Shown: positions 8,903-16,655 of the stretch, in pieces
Layout of the letters: each line of letters opens with the position of its first letter
Numbering within the stretch: position 1 is the first letter of the stretch
Source of the DNA: Roseobacter ponti
GTDB taxonomy: Bacteria > Pseudomonadota > Alphaproteobacteria > Rhodobacterales > Rhodobacteraceae
Assembly: GCF_012932215.1 (NCBI RefSeq)
Contig: NZ_CP048788.1
Location: 2,418,001 to 2,482,000 of the forward strand
Direction of reading: 5' to 3'
DNA: 64,000 nucleotides
The notes under the pieces: generated by a model
The model's database searches: none
The model's input: only the letters and a program-made list of their open reading frames with translations
Told to the model about the DNA's origin: nothing
Position numbers and translations under genes: made by a program

Positions 8903-8917
8903 AGCAAGATGCGTGCC
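8903..8917 (-). promoter_or_regulatory. Sigma-54-like promoter for the kinase operon
   Basis: On the minus strand the sequence GGCACGCATCTTGCT matches the sigma-54 consensus (TGGCACG-N4-TTGCW) at all positions except the first T. GG and GC are separated by the required ten bases. Transcription would start near 8890, leaving a leader of about 100 bases before the kinase ATG. No other promoter-like sequence is as clear here. It implies control by RpoN and an enhancer-binding activator. Confidence 0.6.
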
Positions 8918-8960
8918 GCGTTTTTACCATTTAATCAGCATTTTAGGCACTCTACATGAC

Positions 8961-8994
8961 AAAAGGCCCGGTGCCTTGCAGGACCGGACCTTTT
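8961..8994 (-). terminator. Rho-independent terminator after bhcD
   Basis: A long imperfect hairpin (AAAAGG-CCGGT arms around TGCAA) ends in TTTT on the minus strand, 26 bases past the bhcD stop. The flanking A and T tracts make it nearly symmetric, so it could work in both directions. It separates the bhc operon from the kinase operon, which therefore needs its own promoter. Confidence 0.8.
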
Positions 8995-9019
8995 GATCGT
9001 GATTTCACGGTTGTAGAGT

Positions 9020-9997
9020 TCAGAGGCTGATACGCGTGGCCTTGCCCTGTTTTTCTGCCTGCTCTGCGGCCACGGAAGCCACCGCAAGGTCCTGCAGGCC
9101 CACCCCTGTGCCATCAAAGAGCGTGATCTGATCGTCGCTGCTGCGCCCCGGATGATCGCCGTTGATCACAGCGCCAACCGGGGTGATGTCGTCTTCGGAT
9201 ATCAGGCCGGATCCCACCGCGTGCTGCGCCTCGCCGATGCTGACAGATTGCGCAATTTCATCGGTAAACACAGTTGCCGCGGCAAGAAGCTCAGGATCGA
9301 CCTCCTGCTTGCCTTTGGTATCCGTGCCCATACAGGCGATATGCGTGCCGGGTTTGATCCAGCTTTTCATCAGCAGCGGCTCAAAGGCAGAGGTAATCGT
9401 GATGATCACATCAGCCTGCGCGCCGAGTTCTTCCTGGGTTACTGCCTCAAACTCAAGGCCCAGTTCTTTAGCCACTTCCCCCAGACGCGGCAGCATTTCC
9501 GGATGCGGGTTCCAGGCCACGACCTTTTCGAAATCGCGCTGTTCCACGGCGGCGCGCAGCTGAAATGCTGACTGATGCCCCGCGCCCACCATGCCAAGCA
9601 CCTTTGCATCCCTGCGCGCCAGATGGGCGATCGACACAGAGGAAGACGCCGCCGTGCGCACCGCGGTCAGGTAGTTACCGCCGACCAGTGCCTGCAGCAT
9701 GCCGGTGTCGGGATCAAAGAGGAAAATCGTGGACTGGTGATTGGTCAGCCCCTTTTCCATGTTGCCCGGCCAGTAGCCACCGGATTTCAGACCAAGCGTC
9801 TTGCCGGCCTTGTCGAAACCCGATTTGAACCCGTAGAGCGCATCGGCATATCCGATGGCCTCGCGGATGACCGGAAAGTTGTAGGCATCGCCTTTTGCCA
9901 TAGCACCAAATACGGCTTCCACAGCTTTGAAGGCATCTGCGCTGTTCACAACCTCAGCGCACACGTCTTCTCCCACGATCAGTAATCCATCGGTCAT
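9020..9997 (-). CDS. bhcD: Iminosuccinate reductase (BhcD)
   Basis: The start is the ATG at 9997, with AGGAAGA upstream, giving 325 residues. The protein belongs to the ornithine cyclodeaminase/mu-crystallin family. The Rossmann motif is seen as VLGMVGAGHQS, and the family core as GGNYLTAVRTAA. In the beta-hydroxyaspartate cycle this enzyme reduces iminosuccinate to L-aspartate with NADH, closing the cycle by regenerating the amino donor for BhcA. The assignment rests mainly on the full bhcABCD and bhcR arrangement. It is the last gene of the operon, 84 bases after bhcC and followed by a terminator. Confidence 0.9.
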   Translation of the reverse strand: MTDGLLIVGEDVCAEVVNSADAFKAVEAVFGAMAKGDAYNFPVIREAIGYADALYGFKSGFDKAGKTLGLKSGGYWPGNMEKGLTNHQSTIFLFDPDTGMLQALVGGNYLTAVRTAASSSVSIAHLARRDAKVLGMVGAGHQSAFQLRAAVEQRDFEKVVAWNPHPEMLPRLGEVAKELGLEFEAVTQEELGAQADVIITITSAFEPLLMKSWIKPGTHIACMGTDTKGKQEVDPELLAAATVFTDEIAQSVSIGEAQHAVGSGLISEDDITPVGAVINGDHPGRSSDDQITLFDGTGVGLQDLAVASVAAEQAEKQGKATRISL

Positions 9998-10028
9998 CGG
10001 GTCTTCCTGTCTTTGTATTAATAATGGC

Positions 10029-10053
10029 TGCGCCCGGATGCTTGCCGGGCGCA
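10029..10053 (-). repeat. Hairpin in the bhcC-bhcD gap
   Basis: TGCGCCCGG and its perfect complement form a nine-base stem around a seven-base loop in the 84-base gap between bhcC and bhcD. There is no following U-tract. It is more likely an mRNA-stabilising or processing element that sets relative bhcD level than a terminator. Confidence 0.55.
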
Positions 10054-10081
10054 GTGTCATCCGGGCTCTCGCGTGGCGGGC

Positions 10082-11245
10082 TCAGTAGGCCTTGCCGCGC
10101 GCGGAAACGGGCCAGAGTGTTTCCACCTTGCCGCCCCGTACGCCCACGTACCAGTCGTGCACGTTGCAGGTGGGGTCACAGTGGCCCGGCACCAGCTTGA
10201 GCTTGTCATTGACTTTCAGCACGGCATCCGGGTCCGCGACTACGCCGTGCTCGTCCGAGCATTTGACGTATTTCACGTCATCGCGGCCAAAAATCGTCGG
10301 CAGACCACTGTCCACGGACTGCGCTTTGAGACCGGCATCCACAATGGCCTTGTCGGCTTTGGCGTGGCTCATGACCGAGGTCAGAATAAAGAGCGCGTTT
10401 TCCCACTCGCCTTCGTCGATCCGGTTGCCGTCTTTGTCCAGGATCCGGCCGTAATCGGCATCCATGAAGGCATAAGAGCCACACTGCAGCTCGTTATAGA
10501 CGTTGGAGTTGCTCTCGAAATAATACGACCCGGTGCCGCCACCGCCGACGATGTCGCATTCCAGCCCTTCGGCTTTCAGCGTATCAACCGCGTCCTGCAC
10601 CATATCGATGGCGATCTGGGTCTTGCTTTTGCGCTCCTCATAGGAGTCCAGATGCTGCATCGCGCCCTGATAGGCCTGGATGCCGGCAAACTTCAGTCCG
10701 GGGGCCGCGTCGATGGCTTTGGCAAGCTCGACAACCTTCGGCGTGGTGGTCACACCACAGCGCCCGGCGCCGCAGTCGATTTCCACGAGGCACTCGATTT
10801 CCGTGCCATGACGCTGCGCAGCCTCAGAAAGGTCCGCCACGTTGTCCAGCATATCGACACAGCAGATCGTGCGCGCACCCAGTTTGGGCATGCGCGCGAG
10901 GCGGTCGATCTTTTCAGGCTGTGTCACCTGGTTGGAGACCAGCACGTCTTTGATGCCGCCACGGGCGAACACCTCTGCCTCGGAAACCTTCTGGCAGCAC
11001 ACACCGACGGAGCCGCCGAGTTTTTCCTGAAGCAGGGCCACATCAACAGATTTGTGCATCTTACCGTGCACGCGGTGACGCATGCCGTGGCTTTTCGCGT
11101 AATCGCCCATCTTTTTGATGTTGCGCTCCAGCGCGTCGAGGTCGAGCACCAGGCAGGGTGTCTGGATCTCGGATTCGTCCATGCCGATCGCTGCCGGAAT
11201 GTCGTAGCCAACCTCATAGTCTTCAAAGTTTACTTGCTTGTTCAT
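10082..11245 (-). CDS. bhcC: Beta-hydroxyaspartate aldolase (BhcC)
   Basis: The 387-residue protein belongs to the D-threonine-aldolase-like, alanine-racemase-fold PLP family. The N-terminal strand LVLDLDALERNIKKM is followed by the PLP lysine region HRVHGKMHKS. The C-terminal region HDWYVGVRGGKVETLWPV carries the typical metal-site residues (GHCDPTC-VHDW). In the cycle it condenses glycine and glyoxylate to beta-hydroxyaspartate. GAGGAGAG lies just upstream of the ATG, and the gene starts ten bases after the bhcB stop. It is the first carbon-joining step, in the cytoplasm. Confidence 0.92.
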   Translation of the reverse strand: MNKQVNFEDYEVGYDIPAAIGMDESEIQTPCLVLDLDALERNIKKMGDYAKSHGMRHRVHGKMHKSVDVALLQEKLGGSVGVCCQKVSEAEVFARGGIKDVLVSNQVTQPEKIDRLARMPKLGARTICCVDMLDNVADLSEAAQRHGTEIECLVEIDCGAGRCGVTTTPKVVELAKAIDAAPGLKFAGIQAYQGAMQHLDSYEERKSKTQIAIDMVQDAVDTLKAEGLECDIVGGGGTGSYYFESNSNVYNELQCGSYAFMDADYGRILDKDGNRIDEGEWENALFILTSVMSHAKADKAIVDAGLKAQSVDSGLPTIFGRDDVKYVKCSDEHGVVADPDAVLKVNDKLKLVPGHCDPTCNVHDWYVGVRGGKVETLWPVSARGKAY

Positions 11246-11255
11246 GTCTCTCTCC

Positions 11256-12227
11256 TCAGCCCTTCATCCAGGGCAGTTTATTCAGATCAACGTTTCCGCC
11301 GGTGATGACAACACCCACGCGCCTGCCCCGGAAAACCTCCGGATTGCGCAGGATGGCGGCCATCGGAACGGCACAACTCGGTTCCATGACGATTTTCATC
11401 CGCTCCCAGGTCAGTTTCATCGCGTCGATGATTTCCTGCTCGGAGGCGGTGAGAACGTCCGTAACGAAATGCGATACAAAGTGCCACGTGTTCTCTTTGA
11501 GCGGCACTTTCAACCCGTCAGCGATCGTATCAGGCGCGTCATCGGCAATAATGTGGCCTGCCCGGAAAGAGCGGGCCGCGTCATCTGCCTGATCGGGTTC
11601 AGCGGCATAAATCTCCATCTTCGGCGCCAGATTAGACAGCGTGAGGCAGGTGCCCGAAATCATCCCGCCGCCCCCGATGGGCGCGATCACGGCGTCCATA
11701 TTATCGATCTGGCTCAGCATCTCCAGAGAGCACGTCGCCTGACCGCAGATCACGCGCGGATCATTGTAGGGATGCACAAACTCTGCGCCGGTGGCTTCCT
11801 GCACTTCTGCGAAGACTGCCTCCCGGCTGGTCGTCGAAGGCTCGCATTCCGTGATGATACCGCCATACCCGCGCACGGCAGCTTTTTTCGCTTCGGGCGC
11901 TGTGCGCGGCATAACCACATGACAGGGGATGCCCCGCCGCCCGGCGGCATAACTCAGCGACAGCGCGTGGTTGCCGGAAGAATGTGTCGCCACACCTTTT
12001 TCCGCCATCTCGTCGCTCAGGCCGAACACCGCATTCGAAGCGCCGCGCACTTTAAAGGCGCCGGCCTTCTGAAAGTTCTCGCACTTAAAGAAAAGGTCGG
12101 CCCCGGTGAGCTCATTGAAATACGAAGACGTCAGGATCGGCGTCTCGTGGATGTAAGGTTTGATGCGTGCGTGGGCTTCGCGCACATCATCGATGTTCAG
12201 ATCGGCTATGGTTTTCTGATCCAGCAT
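11256..12227 (-). CDS. bhcB: Beta-hydroxyaspartate dehydratase (BhcB)
   Basis: The 323-residue protein belongs to the serine/threonine dehydratase (fold-type II PLP) family. The PLP lysine lies in GAFKVRGA (about residue 58), the phosphate loop is PIGGGGMISG, and SSGNHALSLSYAA is the asparagine loop. It removes water from beta-hydroxyaspartate to give iminosuccinate. The family name alone would suggest threonine ammonia-lyase, but its place between bhcA and bhcC fixes the role. Nine bases separate it from bhcA. Confidence 0.92.
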   Translation of the reverse strand: MLDQKTIADLNIDDVREAHARIKPYIHETPILTSSYFNELTGADLFFKCENFQKAGAFKVRGASNAVFGLSDEMAEKGVATHSSGNHALSLSYAAGRRGIPCHVVMPRTAPEAKKAAVRGYGGIITECEPSTTSREAVFAEVQEATGAEFVHPYNDPRVICGQATCSLEMLSQIDNMDAVIAPIGGGGMISGTCLTLSNLAPKMEIYAAEPDQADDAARSFRAGHIIADDAPDTIADGLKVPLKENTWHFVSHFVTDVLTASEQEIIDAMKLTWERMKIVMEPSCAVPMAAILRNPEVFRGRRVGVVITGGNVDLNKLPWMKG

Positions 12228-12236
12228 GATCCCCCC

Positions 12237-13427
12237 TCAGGCTGCGGATTTAACGGATGCGCTGTTTCCGGCGCGCAGGTATTCCTGTGCAGCCGCAACA
12301 CCGCTGCCCAGTTCAACCCCGTAGTCAAGGTCGGCCATCGCCATTTCGATCGTGGCCAGCCCCGACAGCACCATGACATCTGTCAGGCTGCCCAGGTGAC
12401 CGATCCGGAAGGCCCTGCCGTTCATCTCACCCAGACCGATGCCAAAGGAGACACCGTACTGGTTAAATGCCTGATCCGTGAGCGCGTTGCTGTCGAAACC
12501 GTCGGGCACGTAAATGGCGCTGACCGTATCAGAATAAAGATCAGGTGATTTTGCGACAAGTTCAAGCCCCCATGCGCCGACGGCACGGCGCACTCCTTCA
12601 GCCAGCCTGTGATGGCGGGCATAAACGTTATCCAGCCCCTCTTCAAAAAGCATCTTCAGGCTTTCGCGCATGCCGTAGATCAGCTGCAACGGTGGTGTGT
12701 ACGGGAACCCGCCCGAGGCATTTGCTCCCATCATATCACGGAAATCAAAGAAGGTGCGCGGCAGCTTTGCGGTCTGCATCGCGTCGAGCGCTTTGGGGCT
12801 GACGCCAAGGATCGCCATGCCGGTGGCCAGCATGAATCCCTTCTGAGAACCGGAAACCGCAATATCCACGCCCCAGGCATCCATCTCAAACGGCATCGAA
12901 GCCAGCGAACTCACACAATCCACAAACAGCATTGCAGGATGGCTGGCGGCATCCATCGCTGCCCGCACGGCTGCTATATCCGATTTTACACCGGTTGCCG
13001 TTTCGTTGTGGGTGACCAGAACAGCTTTGATCTCATGACCGCTGTCGGCACTCAGAGCGGATTCGAACCGGTCGGCCGGCGCGCCTGCGCCCCAGGGGCA
13101 CTCGATGATCTGCACATCGAGGCCGTGGCGCTCACACAGATCAATCCAGCGGTGACTGAACATGCCGTAGCGCGCCACCAGAACCTTATCGCCCGGGCTC
13201 AGCGTGTTGCAGACGGCGGCCTCCCACCCCCCTGTGCCGCTGGCCGGGAATGTAATGACCGTGCCCGCAGTTGTACCAAAGACTTTTTTGGTGTCTTCAA
13301 GCACCGGTGCAAAGGTTTCAACGAAATCCGGTGCCCGGTGATCGCGCGTCTGGATGTGCATCGCATTGCGCAGACGGTCAGGAATGTTAGTGGGGCCGGG
13401 AATAAAGAGCGGGTTTTGGTCAGACAT
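12237..13427 (-). CDS. bhcA: Aspartate-glyoxylate aminotransferase (BhcA)
   Basis: The start is the ATG at 13427, chosen because GGAGGAGG lies seven bases upstream; an upstream start at 13505 lies within the promoter region. The product is 396 residues of the class V aminotransferase (serine-glyoxylate type) family. The PLP lysine lies in SGSQKGFM, and LFIPGPTNIPDRL is the usual family N-terminus. It transfers the amino group of aspartate to glyoxylate, giving glycine and oxaloacetate. It is the first gene of the bhc operon and is transcribed divergently from bhcR. Confidence 0.93.
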   Translation of the reverse strand: MSDQNPLFIPGPTNIPDRLRNAMHIQTRDHRAPDFVETFAPVLEDTKKVFGTTAGTVITFPASGTGGWEAAVCNTLSPGDKVLVARYGMFSHRWIDLCERHGLDVQIIECPWGAGAPADRFESALSADSGHEIKAVLVTHNETATGVKSDIAAVRAAMDAASHPAMLFVDCVSSLASMPFEMDAWGVDIAVSGSQKGFMLATGMAILGVSPKALDAMQTAKLPRTFFDFRDMMGANASGGFPYTPPLQLIYGMRESLKMLFEEGLDNVYARHHRLAEGVRRAVGAWGLELVAKSPDLYSDTVSAIYVPDGFDSNALTDQAFNQYGVSFGIGLGEMNGRAFRIGHLGSLTDVMVLSGLATIEMAMADLDYGVELGSGVAAAQEYLRAGNSASVKSAA

Positions 13428-13528
13428 ATGCGCCTCCTCCAGAGTTTCGCTGCTGACATTACAGGATAGCTCTGCGATAGCAATTTTCTCGAAAACGTTT
13501 TTCAATTTTTAGTTTTCTAATTCAAGAT

Positions 13529-13558
13529 ACTGTATTAATGAGCTTTTTTGTTTTTCAA
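13529..13558 (-). promoter_or_regulatory. Candidate bhcA promoter
   Basis: On the minus strand TTGAAA (13558-13553) and TACAGT (13534-13529) are 18 bases apart, a fair sigma-70 match. The TTGAAA overlaps the inverted repeat at 13553-13584, so a bound regulator would sit on the promoter. The surrounding 200 bases are far richer in A and T than the genome, which makes chance matches more likely. Confidence 0.35.
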
Positions 13559-13584
13559 AAAATATTTCCAAAAAAATATTGAAA
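13553..13584. promoter_or_regulatory. Candidate BhcR operator 1 in the bhcA-bhcR gap
   Basis: TTTCAA and TTGAAA form the outer arms of an imperfect 32-base inverted repeat with ATATT blocks inside. IclR-family regulators bind such repeats in divergent promoters, and BhcR is known to respond to glyoxylate. The location is right, but the AT-rich setting lowers confidence. Confidence 0.4.
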
Positions 13585-13589
13585 TTGTT

Positions 13590-13603
13590 TTTCATTACTG
13601 AAA
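13590..13603. promoter_or_regulatory. Candidate BhcR operator 2
   Basis: TTTCA-TTAC-TGAAA is a perfect five-base inverted repeat 28 bases upstream of the bhcR ATG. The TTTTCAT half also occurs in the palindrome upstream of the TRAP genes at 14571-14582, which suggests a shared regulator. Confidence 0.4.
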
Positions 13604-13630
13604 TAAGGATGGGGCAATCAGGAGTTTCCG

Positions 13631-14476
13631 ATGACAACTCAGAAACGACAGCGCGGCAGGCCCAGATCCCAGTTCCGCGAAAGCTCCGCCGGCACGCTGC
13701 AGTCCCTTGACCGCGCGCTTGGCCTTCTGGTGGCGGTGTCGCGCTCTGAACGCGCGACACTCACGGATCTGTCGCTGTCGATGGGTGTGCCCACCGCCAC
13801 CACGCACCGCATTCTTACGACCCTGCAGAAACATGGGTTCGTCACTTTTGACGAAGACCGGCAGGACTGGATCATCGGGATTGAAGCCTACCGCATCGGT
13901 ATGTCCTTTATGAACCGCACCAACCTGACCGAGGTCAGCCGCCCCGTCATGCGCAGCCTGATGGAAAAGACCGGTGAGACCGCAAATCTCGCGATCCCGG
14001 ATGGCGGTGAGGTGGTTTTCGTGGGTCAGGTTGAAACGCTCAACCCGATCCGCGCTTTCTTCGCGCGCGGGACCCGCACATCCATGCATGCCTCAGGCAC
14101 CGGCAAGGCGATTCTGGCCGCCCTGCCCGAGGACAGAATGCGCAAGATACTCATGGCCTCCGGGCTCACGGCATTTACCGACAACACGCTTGTTACGCCT
14201 GCGGAATTCTTTGCCGATCTGGAAAAGACCCGGGCCCGCGGATGGTCTTATGACCGCGAGGAGCGGTATCTGGGCATGTCCTGCATCGGCAGCGTCATTT
14301 ATGACGAGCATCAGGAGCCTTGTGGCGGCGTTTCTATCTCGGGCCCGAGTACAAGGTTTGACGATCTGCGGGTGCCGGAACTGGGTGCGACCGTCGCGGA
14401 AGCAGCGGCAGAGATCACCTTTCTCATCGGGGGGCGTGCGCCCGCCGGACTTCTGACACGCGAGGCGGGAGAATAG
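13631..14476 (+). CDS. bhcR: IclR-family regulator of the beta-hydroxyaspartate cycle (BhcR)
   Basis: This is a 281-residue protein. The N-terminal winged helix (about 20-85: LQSLDRALGLL, TATTHRILTTLQKHGFV) is followed by the IclR effector domain (GTRTSMHASGTGKAILA, GWSYDREERYLGMSCIGSVIYD, GVSISGPSTRF). AGGAG lies six bases before the ATG. It is divergent from bhcA, as in other bhc loci, where the protein binds the bhc promoter and glyoxylate releases or changes that binding. The N-terminal Arg-rich tail (QKRQRGRPRSQ) may add DNA contacts. Confidence 0.9.
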   Translation: MTTQKRQRGRPRSQFRESSAGTLQSLDRALGLLVAVSRSERATLTDLSLSMGVPTATTHRILTTLQKHGFVTFDEDRQDWIIGIEAYRIGMSFMNRTNLTEVSRPVMRSLMEKTGETANLAIPDGGEVVFVGQVETLNPIRAFFARGTRTSMHASGTGKAILAALPEDRMRKILMASGLTAFTDNTLVTPAEFFADLEKTRARGWSYDREERYLGMSCIGSVIYDEHQEPCGGVSISGPSTRFDDLRVPELGATVAEAAAEITFLIGGRAPAGLLTREAGE

Positions 14477-14570
14477 CCCCGTCCCGACTTCATTCAGTGG
14501 CCATCAGGGGGGCCGATCAACACAGGAGGAACCCATAAATTTCCGGTAAGTCCGTCATGGAGGTGACTGA

Positions 14571-14582
14571 TTTTCATGAAAA
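14571..14582. promoter_or_regulatory. Perfect 12-base palindrome upstream of the TRAP operon
   Basis: TTTTCATGAAAA lies 22 bases before a good -35 element, in the 337-base gap between bhcR and dctP. It shares the half-site TTTTCAT with the repeat beside bhcR. Placement just upstream of -35 suits an activator or a class of IclR site. The rest of the gap holds no gene that I can support. Confidence 0.45.
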
Positions 14583-14604
14583 AACGCTAATTTTCTACTT
14601 TGCG

Positions 14605-14632
14605 TTGAAATGAACCGGGTATTTTGTAAAAT
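14605..14632 (+). promoter_or_regulatory. Sigma-70 promoter for the dctPQM-amidase operon
   Basis: TTGAAA (14605-14610) and TAAAAT (14627-14632) are 16 bases apart, each one mismatch from consensus. The transcript would have a leader of about 170 bases before dctP, containing no ORF that I can support. Confidence 0.5.
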
Positions 14633-14813
14633 GACGTCTTGTCGCAGGCAGCAGGTCCGCTAGATTGCAGGCCTGGAAGCTGGAGGAGAGTTTTCTGCAC
14701 TGCCCGCATCACGGGCTTAGCTGCGTGCCAACCGGCGAGACATCCTGAAACTTTCTTTAACGGGTCGAGAGACCACAACGACCGGGCTCAGGCCCATTTC
14801 CTTGGGAGGAAAT

Positions 14814-15908
14814 ATGACAAATAAAGTAAACCGCAGAAAATTCCTGCGCGGCTCTGCCGTTGCGGGTGCCGCAGCACTTGCCACTCCGGCGATTGCAGAC
14901 GGTCACGGTACGACACTTAAGATGCAGGCGGCCTGGGGCGGCGGTATCTTCCTTGAGAACGCGCAGTCCTTTGCGGCACGCGTCAACGAGATGTCCGGCG
15001 GCTCGCTGACCATCGAAGTTCTTTCGGTGGACGCGGTTGTCAAAACCAGCCAGATGCAGGACGCGGTACACCGCGGCGTTCTCGATGCGGCACACTATGT
15101 GCCGGCCTACTGGTACGGTAAATCCAAGGCGGCCTCGCTCTTCGGCACAGGCCCCTGCTTTGGCTGGTCGAGCCAGGAAGTTCTGGGCTGGGTCAACGCC
15201 GGCGGTGGTCAGGAGCTCTTTGATGAGCTGATGGACACCCTGCGCCTGAACGTTGTCTCGTTCTTCAACTCCCCGATGCCCGCACAGCCTCTGGGCTGGT
15301 TCCAGGAGCAGATCACAGACGCCTCTCAGATGAACGGCCTGAAGTACCGGACCGTTGGTCTGGCTGCAGACGTTCTGCTTGAAATGGGCATGTCCGTGGT
15401 CCAGCTGCCCGGTGGTGAAATCCAGCCGGCGATGAAATCCGGCCTGATCGACGCGGCGGAGTTCAACAACCCAACCTCCGACCGTGACTTTGGTATGCAG
15501 GACGTGTCCAAGCACTACCACCTCGCCTCTTATCACCAGTCTCAGGAGTTCTTTGAGGTCACGATCAACAAGGACAAGTTCAACGCACTGGCCGATGAGC
15601 ACAAAGCGATCATCAAAAACGCATCCATGGCGGAAAACTCCGGCTTCTACTGGGGCAACACCAAGCGTTATTCCGACGACCTGATCAAACTGCAGGAAGC
15701 GGACGGCGTGAACGTGTACCGGACACCGGACAGCGTTCTGGCCGCCCAGCTGGAAGCCTGGGACAAGGTCACAGCACGGATCGCAGAGGACGACCCGTTC
15801 TTTGCGAAGGTGATGGACTCACAGAAGGCCTATGCCAAAGACGTGATGAACTACCTGAACCTGAACCAGCCCGACTATAAGCTGGCGTATAACCACTACT
15901 TCAGCTGA
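14814..15908 (+). CDS. dctP: TRAP transporter substrate-binding protein (DctP family)
   Basis: The start is the ATG at 14814, with GGGAGG just upstream, giving 364 residues. A Tat signal (NRRKFLRGSAVAG, cleaved near AIADG) exports the folded protein. The DctP fold is seen in the central region MNGLKYRTVGLAADVLLEMG and VQLPGGEIQPAMKSGLIDAAEFNNP, where the conserved arginine (KYR) binds a ligand carboxylate. This form resembles the group that binds 2-oxo and other monocarboxylates. With the neighbouring bhc genes, a glycolate-, glyoxylate- or amide-type ligand is plausible, but the ligand cannot be read from sequence. Confidence 0.88.
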   Translation: MTNKVNRRKFLRGSAVAGAAALATPAIADGHGTTLKMQAAWGGGIFLENAQSFAARVNEMSGGSLTIEVLSVDAVVKTSQMQDAVHRGVLDAAHYVPAYWYGKSKAASLFGTGPCFGWSSQEVLGWVNAGGGQELFDELMDTLRLNVVSFFNSPMPAQPLGWFQEQITDASQMNGLKYRTVGLAADVLLEMGMSVVQLPGGEIQPAMKSGLIDAAEFNNPTSDRDFGMQDVSKHYHLASYHQSQEFFEVTINKDKFNALADEHKAIIKNASMAENSGFYWGNTKRYSDDLIKLQEADGVNVYRTPDSVLAAQLEAWDKVTARIAEDDPFFAKVMDSQKAYAKDVMNYLNLNQPDYKLAYNHYFS

Positions 15909-15931
15909 TCGGTTCAGTTCTTTTATAAATG

Positions 15932-15956
15932 TCCGGGCGCCCCAGCGGCGCCCGGA
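15932..15956 (+). repeat. Hairpin between dctP and dctQ
   Basis: TCCGGGCGCC and its exact complement make a ten-base stem with a five-base loop (CCAGC), with no U-tract. It follows the binding-protein gene by 23 bases. Such structures protect the 3' end of the abundant binding-protein message and let less permease be made. Confidence 0.65.
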
Positions 15957-16012
15957 TCAACAAAGCGGGCCGCGAAGCACCGCGGGATCTGTGACAGGGG
16001 GAAGCAGACCAC

Positions 16013-16627
16013 ATGAAACTTGTACACTCCATTGAGGGCCTGAGCCTCTGGGTCGGACGCGCCTTTGGCTGGTGCATCCTTATTCTGACCCTGTCGGTCT
16101 CCTATGAGGTTTTCGTGCGCTACGTGCTGAATGCACCGACCGTCTGGGCCTTTGACATGATGATCCAGATGTATGGCGCGCTTTTCCTGATGTGCGGCGC
16201 TTACGCGCTTGCCCAGGACACCCATGTGCGGGCCGACGTCATCTACCGGCTGCTGCCGGTGAAAGTGCAGGCCGGCCTCGACTTCCTGCTCTATTTCCTC
16301 TTTTTCTTTCCGGGCATTCTGGCGCTCGTCTGGTACGGCTACGAGATCGCCTCGGACAGCTGGCGCTATAAAGAAGTCAGCTTCAACAGCCCCGCAAGTA
16401 TCCAGATTTACTTCTTCAAATCTCTGATCCCGGTCGCCGGCGCGCTGCTGCTGATCCAGGGGTTTGCAGAGCTGATCCGCTGCGTGATCGCGTTTCGCAC
16501 CGGCGCATGGCCTGAACGTCTGGCCGACGTCAAAGAGACCGAAGACCTTCTTGCCGACGCGGCCATGGGGGATGCACCTGTGCCGATCCCCGGACAGGGC
16601 CACATCAACCGCAAGACCAACTCCTGA
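16013..16627 (+). CDS. dctQ: TRAP transporter small permease (DctQ family)
   Basis: This is a 204-residue inner-membrane protein with four predicted helices (near 15-35, 50-75, 90-110 and 135-165). The DctQ core is visible as VSYEVFVRYVLNAPTVWAFD. It pairs with DctM to couple solute uptake to a sodium gradient. GGGGAAG lies upstream of the ATG. A 28-base gap precedes dctM. Confidence 0.9.
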   Translation: MKLVHSIEGLSLWVGRAFGWCILILTLSVSYEVFVRYVLNAPTVWAFDMMIQMYGALFLMCGAYALAQDTHVRADVIYRLLPVKVQAGLDFLLYFLFFFPGILALVWYGYEIASDSWRYKEVSFNSPASIQIYFFKSLIPVAGALLLIQGFAELIRCVIAFRTGAWPERLADVKETEDLLADAAMGDAPVPIPGQGHINRKTNS

Positions 16628-16655
16628 TCCCAGCTGACAGCCGAAAGATAATAAA

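Noticed and set aside
10073-12548. Long plus-strand frames across bhcC, bhcB and bhcA
   Set aside because: They are antisense to well-motifed enzymes and have no plausible ribosome sites or domains.
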